Below the pieces are notes generated by a model. The model ran no database searches and had not been told where the DNA came from. It was given only the letters and a program-made list of their open reading frames with translations. DNA of 5,194 nucleotides from Clostridiales bacterium (GTDB taxonomy: Bacteria > Bacillota > Clostridia > Oscillospirales > Oscillospiraceae): assembly GCA_003516765.1 (NCBI GenBank), contig DPCD01000059.1:1-5194 (forward strand), in the 5' to 3' direction. Below, in pieces: positions 1-5,194 of this stretch (position 1 is the first letter of the stretch; every line of letters begins with the position of its first letter). Made by a program: the position numbers and the translations under genes.

Positions 1-1988
1 CCCATCATGGGGTTGAACTCATGCAGGCTGGAGATAACCTGGTTGAGGTGCTCGACGGAGATGTTCATCTCCTTGGCGAGGTCCTCGATGTCCTTCGGAT
101 CGGTCGGGACGAACTCGTGCAGAGGCGGGTCGAGAAGACGGATGGTGACGGGGCGACCCTTCATTGCCTCGTAGATTGCCTCGAAGTCGCCCTGCTGCAT
201 CGGCTCAAGCTTCGCCAAAGCCTTTTCGCGCTGCTCGGAGGTCTCGGAGACGATCATTTCGCGCATCGCCTTGATACGGTCGGTTTCAAAGAACATATGC
301 TCGGTACGGCAAAGACCAATGCCCTGTGCGCCGAAGGCAAATGCCTGCGCGGCATCGTTCGGGGTATCGGCGTTGGTACGCACATCGAGAACGCGGAACT
401 TGTCTGCCCAGTTCATCAGGCGGTCAAAGTCGCCGGAAATTGCGGCAGCAGCCGTCTTGATCTTTTCGCCGTAGATGTTGCCGGTGGAGCCGTCGATGGA
501 GATCCAGTCGCCTTCTTTGAAGGTCTTGCCGGCGAGCTCAAACTTCTTGTTTGCCTCGTCCATCTTGATTGCGCCGCAGCCGGAGACGCAGCAGGTGCCC
601 ATGCCGCGGGCAACGACAGCCGCGTGGGAGGTCATGCCGCCGCGAACGGTCAGAACGCCCTGTGCGTAGTGCATGCCCTCGATGTCCTCGGGGCTGGTCT
701 CCAGACGGACCAGGATGACCTTATGACCAGCCTTTGCCCAGTCGGTCGCGGCCTCTGCCGTGAAGACGACCTTGCCGCATGCCGCGCCGGGGGAGGCGGC
801 AAGACCGGTGCCGATAACCTTTGCCTTCTTGAGGGCAGCTGCGTCGAACGTCGGGTGCAGCAGCGCGTCGAGGCTCTTCGGGTCGATCATGGCGACGGCT
901 TCTTCTTCGGTGATCATGCCCTCGTCGACCAGATCGCAGGCGATCTTCATTGCGGCGGCAGCGGTGCGCTTGCCGTTACGGGTCTGGAGCATGTAGAGCT
1001 TCTTGTCTTCGATGGTGAACTCCATGTCCTGCATGTCGCGGTAGTGATACTCGAGCTTTGCGCAGATGTCGGTGAACTGCTTGTAAGCCTCGGGCATGAC
1101 CTGCGCCAGCTGGTCGATGGTCTGCGGGGTGCGGACGCCTGCGACGACGTCTTCGCCCTGTGCGTTCATCAGGAACTCGCCGAACAGCTTCTTCTCGCCG
1201 GTCGCCGGGTTACGGGTGAAGGCAACGCCCGTGCCGGAGGTGTCGCCGGTGTTGCCGAAGACCATGGACTGGACGTTGACAGCGGTGCCCCAGTCGGAGG
1301 GGATGTCGTTCATGCGGCGGTAGTAGATTGCGCGGGGGTTGTCCCAGGAGCGGAAGACCGCCTTGATGGCGCCCATCAGCTGGACCTTCGGGTCCTGCGG
1401 GAACTCTTCGCCGAGCTTTTCCTTATATTCTGCCTTGAACTTCTCGGCAAGCTCCTTGAGGTCGTCTGCGGTCAGCTCGGTGTCGAGCGTGACGCCTCTG
1501 GCTTCCTTCATCTCGTCGATGAGCTGCTCGAAGTATTTCTTGCCGACTTCCATGACGACGTCGGAGTACATCTGGATGAAGCGACGATAGGAGTCGTAGG
1601 CAAAGCGCGGATTGTTGGTCTTCTTGGCAAAGGCGACGACGACCTCGTCGTTCAGACCCAGGTTCAGAATGGTATCCATCATGCCGGGCATGGAAGCGCG
1701 CGCGCCGGAACGGACGGAAACCAGAAGCGGGTTATAAAGATCGCCGAACTTCTTGCCGGTCATCTCTTCGAGCTTTTCGACATACTGCATGATCTCCGCT
1801 TCGATCTCGCTGTTGATCTGGCGGTCGTCCTTGTAGTACTGCGTGCAGGCTTCGGTGGTGATGGTGAAGCCCTGCGGAACCGGCATGCCGAGGTTGGTCA
1901 TTTCGGCAAGGTTTGCACCTTTGCCGCCGAGCAGCTCGCGCATGTGTCCGTTGCCCTCGGAGAACAGGTAAACATATTTGTGAGACAT
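1..1988 (-). CDS. ppdK: Pyruvate, phosphate dikinase (PPDK), 3' end cut by window edge
   Basis: Cytoplasmic enzyme interconverting ATP + Pi + pyruvate and AMP + PPi + phosphoenolpyruvate; in anaerobic Clostridia it commonly serves PPi-linked glycolysis. The reading frame is open from the ATG at 1988 to the window edge: 662 complete codons of about 875 usual. Seen in order: the N-terminal ATP-grasp domain with GGKGANL (about 21-27), SVRSGARASMPGMMDT (about 91-106) and the nucleotide-site D321, E323 and Q335; the phosphohistidine domain with GGMTSHAAVVARG, whose swivelling His is H455 and whose neighbouring Thr is T453; and the start of the PEP/pyruvate TIM barrel with R561 (GLCRTEH) and R617 (IRLLDPPLHEF). 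From residue 321 on, the numbering matches the well-studied Clostridium symbiosum enzyme. The last residues (EFNPMMG) begin the conserved NPMxGHRG motif. The catalytic Cys near 831 lies outside. The start is supported by AGGAAAGGGG (1995-2004), 6 bases upstream. No frameshift is seen. Confidence 0.98.
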   Translation of the reverse strand, partial: MSHKYVYLFSEGNGHMRELLGGKGANLAEMTNLGMPVPQGFTITTEACTQYYKDDRQINSEIEAEIMQYVEKLEEMTGKKFGDLYNPLLVSVRSGARASMPGMMDTILNLGLNDEVVVAFAKKTNNPRFAYDSYRRFIQMYSDVVMEVGKKYFEQLIDEMKEARGVTLDTELTADDLKELAEKFKAEYKEKLGEEFPQDPKVQLMGAIKAVFRSWDNPRAIYYRRMNDIPSDWGTAVNVQSMVFGNTGDTSGTGVAFTRNPATGEKKLFGEFLMNAQGEDVVAGVRTPQTIDQLAQVMPEAYKQFTDICAKLEYHYRDMQDMEFTIEDKKLYMLQTRNGKRTAAAAMKIACDLVDEGMITEEEAVAMIDPKSLDALLHPTFDAAALKKAKVIGTGLAASPGAACGKVVFTAEAATDWAKAGHKVILVRLETSPEDIEGMHYAQGVLTVRGGMTSHAAVVARGMGTCCVSGCGAIKMDEANKKFELAGKTFKEGDWISIDGSTGNIYGEKIKTAAAAISGDFDRLMNWADKFRVLDVRTNADTPNDAAQAFAFGAQGIGLCRTEHMFFETDRIKAMREMIVSETSEQREKALAKLEPMQQGDFEAIYEAMKGRPVTIRLLDPPLHEFVPTDPKDIEDLAKEMNISVEHLNQVISSLHEFNPMM

Positions 1989-2070
1989 TTTGTACCCCTT
2001 TCCTGTGGTGACCGCTTCGTCACTCGACGCGGTCCAGCATGTTTGCTTTATGATTTTCAGACAATTACAT

Positions 2071-2098
2071 ACTATAGCACAAAGTTCGATTTTTTCAA
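2071..2098 (-). promoter_or_regulatory. Probable sigma-A promoter of ppdK
   Basis: On the minus strand, a -35 box TTGAAA (2093-2098, 5/6 to TTGACA) and a -10 box TATAGT (2071-2076, 5/6 to TATAAT) are separated by 16 bases. Transcription would start near 2064, giving a leader of about 75 bases before the ppdK ATG at 1988. A tandem exact heptamer (CCACTTT twice, 2105-2118) lies just upstream of the -35 and could be a regulator site. The element sits in an AT-rich spacer (about 2040-2225) that contrasts with the GC-rich genes around it. Confidence 0.7.
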
Positions 2099-2273
2099 CC
2101 ATAAAAAGTGGAAAGTGGGAACATTTTTTGAAATTTGTTAGATTTTTCGAGGATTTTACACAAAACACACAAGACCCAACTTTTTCGGACATTTTTTTGC
2201 CCGAAATAAAAACAACACAACGCGGCAGTCCAAACAGGTCCGGTGCGCCTTTGTGAAACTTGACGGATTCGCC

Positions 2274-3092
2274 TTACCGGACGCAGGCGGATTTGGGAAT
2301 TCGGATGGTGAGAACGATTTCATGTTCGGTCTCCCGCTGCTCGGTTCCGGCGTCGACGCCGGCGGCGCGGATGAGATCGAGCTGATGATTGATGGTGTTG
2401 AAAAAAACGCGCATATCGCGCAGGACGAAGTGTCCAAGCTTTGCCTTCTGCGAAGATTTCGCGCACAGCTCGTCGATATAGCGTTCGGTTTTTGCGACCG
2501 TCCAGCCGTTTTCCGCAATCAGGCGCACGAGGCGCAGCTGCGCCGCTTCGTCTTCGATGCGCAGAAGCGCCCGCGCGTGGCGTTCTGATAGACCGCTGGC
2601 TCTGAGAAGCGCCAGCACCGGCTCGGATAATTTCAGCAGCCGCAGCTTGTTGGCAATGGCGCTCTGGCTCTTTCCAACGCGGCGCGCCGCCTGCTCCTGC
2701 GTGAGATGGTACTGCTGCATCAGCCGCGCCAGTCCCTGCGCCTGCTCGATGTAGTCCAGGTCCCGCCGCTGCAGATTCTCCACCAGCGCCAGAAGCCCTG
2801 CGTCCTGGTCGTCTGCTGTCACCAGCAGACACGGCACCTCCCGCAGCCCGGCAAGACCCGCCGCGCGCAGCCGCCGCTCGCCCGCGACCAGTTCAAAGCC
2901 GCTGCCCTTTTTGCGCACCGAGAGCGGCTGCAGCACGCCATACTGCCGGATGGAGGCGGCAAGCTCCTGCAGGCCTGCCGCGTCAAAAACGCTTCTGGGC
3001 TGCGCCGGATTCGGGCGAATGGCGCCGAGCGGCAGAAAGAGAACCCTTCCGGTTTGCAGAACGGACGGACCGGACGTTTTTTGTGTGAGCAT
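2274..3092 (-). CDS. Noc/ParB-family chromosome partitioning or nucleoid occlusion protein
   Basis: A 272-residue DNA-binding protein of the ParB/Spo0J/Noc family, which bind specific sites as CTP-dependent sliding clamps to organise the chromosome or block division over it. Seen: an N-terminal ParB/sulfiredoxin-like nuclease-fold domain with PNPAQPR (about 28-33) and YGVLQPLSVR (51-60); the CTP-site motif GERRLRAA (71-78); the second family motif ENLQR (105-109); a helix-turn-helix of the family's central DNA-binding domain, LTQEQAARRVGKSQSAIANK (130-149); and GLSERHARALL (167-177). The C-terminal part, with RDMRVFFNTINHQLDL (225-240), recalls clostridial Noc-like proteins, so Noc is somewhat favoured over canonical ParB; no ParA partner lies in the window. 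The ATG at 3092 has a strong Shine-Dalgarno GAGGAGG (3099-3105) 6 bases upstream. The 5' region carries DnaA boxes and 22-bp repeats, hinting at replication-linked control or autoregulation. It ends 285 bases before ppdK, with no clear terminator. Confidence 0.92.
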   Translation of the reverse strand: MLTQKTSGPSVLQTGRVLFLPLGAIRPNPAQPRSVFDAAGLQELAASIRQYGVLQPLSVRKKGSGFELVAGERRLRAAGLAGLREVPCLLVTADDQDAGLLALVENLQRRDLDYIEQAQGLARLMQQYHLTQEQAARRVGKSQSAIANKLRLLKLSEPVLALLRASGLSERHARALLRIEDEAAQLRLVRLIAENGWTVAKTERYIDELCAKSSQKAKLGHFVLRDMRVFFNTINHQLDLIRAAGVDAGTEQRETEHEIVLTIRIPKSACVR

Positions 3093-3151
3093 GACGCGCC
3101 TCCTCGCGGTTTTTCTGCCTCCAGTTTACAGAGCATCCGGCGAAAAAACGC

Positions 3152-3204
3152 GCGAAACAGGTGCGAGGCACAAGAAATTGAAGCGAAACAGGTGCGCGGC
3201 ACAA
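3152..3204. repeat. Two 22-bp direct repeats (iteron-like) upstream of the Noc/ParB gene
   Basis: Copies at 3152-3173 and 3183-3204 are identical except for one base and start 31 bases apart, about three helical turns. On the plus strand each begins GCGAAACAGGTGCG. Each contains a dyad GTGC-N3-GCAC (3161-3171 and 3192-3202), and the only difference between copies (A versus C) is the central base of that dyad, as expected for a dimeric protein's binding site. On the minus strand each copy ends in TGTTTCGC, a 7/8 match to the half-site TGTTTCAC of the canonical ParB site parS, but no full palindromic parS is present. The binding protein is unknown; autoregulation by the adjacent protein is an inference. 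Confidence 0.75.
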
Positions 3205-3206
3205 AA

Positions 3207-3236
3207 TGTGGAGAAAGCTGTGGATAATGTGCATAA
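3207..3236 (-). promoter_or_regulatory. Cluster of three tandem DnaA boxes
   Basis: Read on the minus strand, three 9-mers lie head to tail: TTATGCACA (3228-3236), TTATCCACA (3219-3227) and TTCTCCACA (3207-3215). The first two fit the DnaA-box consensus TTATNCACA exactly and the third differs by one base. The first two abut; the second and third are 3 bases apart. Same-orientation clustering over 30 bases is typical of functional DnaA sites at replication origins or DnaA-controlled promoters. They begin about 115 bases upstream of the Noc/ParB start codon, next to the 22-bp repeats. No dnaA or dnaN gene is in the window, so an actual origin is unproven. Confidence 0.7.
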
Positions 3237-3275
3237 ATAAACGCCGCCGCACAGGCTGTAAGCTGTGCGGCGGCG
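3232..3275 (-). terminator. Rho-independent terminator, minus strand
   Basis: A 13-bp perfect GC-rich stem (3242-3254 pairing with 3263-3275, core GCCGCCGCACAG) closes an 8-base loop and is followed on the minus strand by the T-rich run TTTATTTAT (3241-3233). The plus-strand side lacks a T run, so it works in the minus direction. It would end the transcript carrying the small coiled-coil gene and the GATTCCATA-motif region, separating them from the Noc/ParB gene. Its T-rich tail overlaps the first DnaA box. Confidence 0.75.
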
Positions 3276-3433
3276 CCGTTCTATGGAATCCGGTCTGCGA
3301 AAAATAGCGTATGGAATCTCAGCTTGCCCGAAGCCGCGCTCGCCATGCGGCTGGAAGGCAATCCTGCTTCTGAAAATGCCTGCGCGAAAGCCCGTCCGTA
3401 TGGAATCTCACAACCCCGGAAGGGCTTTGCGTG
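3276..3433 (-). other. Non-coding transcribed spacer with three GATTCCATA motifs and a hairpin
   Basis: No convincing gene is seen here. On the minus strand GATTCCATA occurs three times (3399-3407, 3310-3318, 3282-3290). Two copies extend to a 13-base perfect match, TGAGATTCCATAC (3398-3410 and 3309-3321). Between them lies a two-part hairpin: TTGCC/GGCAA (3357-3361 with 3324-3328) around AGCCGC/GCGGCT (3347-3352 with 3332-3337) with a 9-base loop. It lies between the stop codon of the small gene and the terminator, so it would be a 3' untranslated region or a separate small RNA. Confidence 0.4.
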
Positions 3434-3583
3434 TCAGGCGGCGGGGTCGTCCGTGCGTTCCAGGTACAGCTCTTCTGCCGTCCGCTGTGCCTGAAGCAGT
3501 GCTTCTTCCAAACGCTGCAATTCCTGCTGCGTTCGTGTAATGGTATTGAACAAAAACAGGTACTCTTTTGTCAATTCCTGCAT
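3434..3583 (-). CDS. Small coiled-coil protein of unknown function
   Basis: A 49-residue protein, MQELTKEYLFLFNTITRTQQ followed by a Leu/Glu/Gln-rich helix and an acidic end (ERTDDPAA). I do not recognise a named family. The regular spacing of Leu and Ala with Glu, Gln and Arg (about residues 18-43) predicts an amphipathic or coiled-coil helix, so a cytoplasmic oligomer or adaptor is possible. There is no signal peptide or membrane segment. The start at 3583 is chosen because AAAGGA (3595-3600) lies at a workable Shine-Dalgarno distance. Alternatives in frame are ATG at 3595 (53 residues), where that motif abuts the start codon, and TTG at 3625 (63 residues, preceded by AAGGAA), which begins inside the 18-bp palindrome. 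A minus-strand terminator lies 160-190 bases downstream. Its reality is supported by helix-like composition, stop position and context, not by recognised homology. Confidence 0.6.
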   Translation of the reverse strand: MQELTKEYLFLFNTITRTQQELQRLEEALLQAQRTAEELYLERTDDPAA

Positions 3584-3618
3584 TGTCTCTTGCATCCTTT
3601 CTTTCTGTATTTGCCAGG

Positions 3619-3636
3619 ACCACAAGATCTTGTGGT
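3619..3636. repeat. Perfect 18-bp palindrome in the leader of the small gene
   Basis: ACCACAAGATCTTGTGGT is its own reverse complement. With a one-base bulge the symmetry extends to AGG...CCT on the flanks. On the minus strand it lies just downstream of a possible -10 box (TATGAT, 3652-3657) and upstream of the small gene's ATG. It could be an operator for a dimeric repressor or an RNA hairpin in the leader. There is no T run after it, so it is not a standard terminator. Confidence 0.6.
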
Positions 3637-3651
3637 TCCTTAGCTGGCTTT

Positions 3652-3696
3652 ATCATACACGTTTTGAAGCGGGAAGGATGTCGAACGGTGTCGAAC
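3652..3696 (-). promoter_or_regulatory. Possible promoter region of the small gene with spaced direct repeat
   Basis: On the minus strand a -10-like TATGAT (3652-3657, 5/6) is preceded by two exact copies of GTTCGACA (3689-3696 and 3679-3686), exactly 10 bases apart, placing them on the same helix face. No good -35 box is seen at the usual distance, so if this is a promoter it may depend on an activator bound to the repeats. The surrounding 3697-3773 is AT-rich, with no gene or hairpin that I can support. Confidence 0.3.
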
Positions 3697-3773
3697 AGAA
3701 AAAAATGACGAAATCAACAGAAAATGTTAAATATGTACGTAAATTTTGTGAGAAAAGACGAACAACCGCGCCT

Positions 3774-5194
3774 TCACTCGGCTTCTGTCAGCCCATATTT
3801 GCGTTTGACGCGCTCGAGCTTCTCCAGCATCGGCTCCGCGCCGAACCAGAGAAACAGCGCTGTCGCTGCCGCGTGGACCAGATCGAAGGGGAAACCGGTC
3901 AGATAATACGCCTTCAGAACGGAAACGGACAGATTCGGCTGATATAAAATCGCGGACGCCGGGTTCATGATGCCGCCATAGATCAGAACAACGCTGACCG
4001 CGCCGAAAATCGCAAGCGGCGCGCGCCCGGCGCGAAGCAGACCCTTCTGAAAGCTCACACCCGCCAGAAAGCCGATCAGCCCCATCGCGAACATCTGAAA
4101 CGGCGTCCAGGGTCCCTGCCCGAACAGCACGTTGGACGTCAGCATGCTCATTGCGCCGACCAGAAAACCCGTCTCGCCGCCGAAGGCGACGCCCGATAAA
4201 ATCACCAGCGCGGCGACCGGCTTGAACCCCGGCAGCATGAAAAGCGCGGCTCTGCCTGCAACGGCAAGCGCACAGAGCGCGGCAATCAGAACCAGCTCCC
4301 GCGCCTTCGGCTTGCGCCCTTCAAAGATCAGCGCGAACGGCGCCATGCATTCGAGCAGGACAAGAATCGAGACCACGCCGTAGCTTTTTTTGCCGAAGTA
4401 GACGATGCCGATGAAAATCGTCAGCGGTACAAGCAGAAGAGAGAGAACGCTTGCAAGCTTTGTCCTGCCGGAAAGCGGTCTTCCGCCGAGACTGGAATGG
4501 ACCGGCTGCGGCGCGGCGCGGCTGAATGAGACAGCAAGGACAAGCAGGCACGCGAGCATCGCAAGATACAGCCGGAAGGTATCGCCGGCAAGACTTGTCA
4601 GCCCGCCCTGCGTCAAGAGCTCTGACAGATCGCTGATCGATAGAATCCTCCACAGGCACACCAGCGCGCCGAGCCCGCCGAGCGCGCCCAGAAGCTTTCG
4701 CCAAAGAGGAAGCGGCGCGGTCTGGCTCGGCAGAAGATACGTCTTTGCCTGCTTTTGGGCTTCCTCCTGCGCCTGGATTTCCGCTGCGTCATCGCCGTCT
4801 GCCGGAAGGTCCGGCTCCGGGGGAACCTCGCCGCCGCAGGCGGCAATCACGTCCTCCGGGGTAATCGCGCCCGGCAGAAGCCCGCGCGCCATGCGGCTTG
4901 CCGAGGTCGTGTAGAAGCTGCCGGAGGAGAAAAATTCCCGCGGCGTGCCTTCGGCGACAATCGCGCCGTCAAAGAACATCGCGCAGCGGCTGGCGTAGCT
5001 GGCGCAGAATTCGGCGTCGTGGCTGACCATAATCACACACACGCCGCGCGCGCAAAGGCGCCGGATAATCCGGGCGAACACACGCTTGAATTCTGCGTCG
5101 AGTCCCTTCGTCGGCTCGTCGAGCAGAAGCACCTCGGGCTCGCGCAGCAGCACCTTGCACAGCGCTGCGCGCTGCTGCTCGCCGCCGGAAAGAT
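3774..5194 (-). CDS. ECF transporter: ABC ATPase fused to S-component-like membrane domain, 5' end cut by window edge
   Basis: The C-terminal 472 residues of a membrane-anchored micronutrient importer; the frame is open to the window edge, so the gene starts beyond 5194. Seen (numbered from the first complete codon): ABC signature LSGGEQQR (1-8), Walker B VLLLDEPTKGLD (21-32), H-loop VSHD (56-59), then an Asp/Glu/Gln-rich linker (about 124-155). Next come about four hydrophobic segments (165-183, 205-223, 244-266, 271-290) and an S-component-like domain of about five or six helices (298-452), with GFKPVAALVILSG and GQGPWTPFQM (about 358-367), ending KRKYGLTEAE. ECF importers pair two ATPases, a T subunit and a substrate-binding S protein; here ATPase and S parts share one chain. 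The T subunit is not visible. The missing N-terminus should hold Walker A and perhaps a second ATPase domain. The substrate is unassigned; a vitamin, possibly corrinoid-related, is only a guess. The internal GTG at 5153 is not the true start. Confidence 0.9.
   Translation of the reverse strand, partial: LSGGEQQRAALCKVLLREPEVLLLDEPTKGLDAEFKRVFARIIRRLCARGVCVIMVSHDAEFCASYASRCAMFFDGAIVAEGTPREFFSSGSFYTTSASRMARGLLPGAITPEDVIAACGGEVPPEPDLPADGDDAAEIQAQEEAQKQAKTYLLPSQTAPLPLWRKLLGALGGLGALVCLWRILSISDLSELLTQGGLTSLAGDTFRLYLAMLACLLVLAVSFSRAAPQPVHSSLGGRPLSGRTKLASVLSLLLVPLTIFIGIVYFGKKSYGVVSILVLLECMAPFALIFEGRKPKARELVLIAALCALAVAGRAALFMLPGFKPVAALVILSGVAFGGETGFLVGAMSMLTSNVLFGQGPWTPFQMFAMGLIGFLAGVSFQKGLLRAGRAPLAIFGAVSVVLIYGGIMNPASAILYQPNLSVSVLKAYYLTGFPFDLVHAAATALFLWFGAEPMLEKLERVKRKYGLTEAE

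Noticed and set aside
21..2141. A 706-residue plus-strand open frame opposite ppdK
   Set aside because: It is an antisense shadow. The minus strand encodes PPDK with all expected catalytic residues, and strong third-position codon bias leaves the opposite strand free of stops. The shadow has no recognisable domain and no convincing ribosome-binding site.
2170..2210. A weak hairpin (TTTCGGG/TCCGAAA on the minus strand) after the Noc/ParB stop as a terminator
   Set aside because: The stem is short with a G-T pair and a 10-base A-rich loop, and neither strand shows a T run after it.
2252..2260. GTGAAAC near the 3' end of the Noc/ParB gene as a parS site
   Set aside because: Only one half of the palindrome is present; the other half (TGTTTCAC) is missing.
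3152..3204. The two 22-bp repeats as a minimal CRISPR array
   Set aside because: There are only two units, the spacer would be 9 bases, and no cas genes are present.
2706..3240. Plus-strand and alternate minus-strand frames over the Noc/ParB gene and its upstream repeats
   Set aside because: Their compositions are Arg/Cys/Ser-rich and low in protein character, they overlap a well-supported gene, and the parts beyond it fall on the DnaA boxes and direct repeats.
3540..3580. TTGACA inside the small gene as a promoter for a small RNA
   Set aside because: The sequence 17-18 bases downstream (TTCAAT/GTTCAA) is a poor -10 box, and the hexamer lies inside coding sequence.

Overview
The window looks like chromosomal DNA of a moderately GC-rich, anaerobic Firmicute, probably of the class Clostridia (Oscillospiraceae/Ruminococcaceae-like). 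That rests on a clostridial-type pyruvate phosphate dikinase, a Noc/ParB-like protein with a clostridial-style C-terminus, and an energy-coupling-factor (ECF) vitamin transporter gene. The genus is not determinable from this sequence. All four genes I accept lie on the minus strand, and the two largest run off the ends of the window.

Reading in the direction of transcription (high to low coordinates): (1) 5194-3774 is the 3' part of an ECF transporter gene in which an ABC ATPase half is fused to a long membrane region ending in an S-component-like substrate-binding domain. (2) 3773-3584 is an AT-rich spacer with a spaced direct repeat, a possible -10 element and a perfect 18-bp palindrome, leading to a small coiled-coil protein gene ending at 3434. 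(3) 3433-3242 is non-coding, carries three copies of a GATTCCATA motif and a GC-rich hairpin, and ends in a strong rho-independent terminator. (4) 3236-3093 is a control region in front of the Noc/ParB gene, with three DnaA-box-like 9-mers in tandem and two near-identical 22-bp direct repeats. (5) 3092-2274 is the Noc/ParB-family gene. (6) 2273-1989 is an AT-rich spacer with a well-formed sigma-A type promoter. (7) 1988-1 is ppdK, truncated by the window edge after 662 codons.

The genes do not form one obvious pathway. PPDK is central carbon metabolism (PEP/pyruvate, PPi-linked glycolysis), Noc/ParB is chromosome organisation or division-site control, and the ECF protein imports a micronutrient. 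The terminator and the separate promoter suggest at least three transcription units. The most unusual part is the roughly 340-base non-coding stretch upstream of the Noc/ParB gene. DnaA boxes, iteron-like repeats and a terminator are packed together there, which suggests replication-linked control of this gene or an origin-proximal regulatory site.
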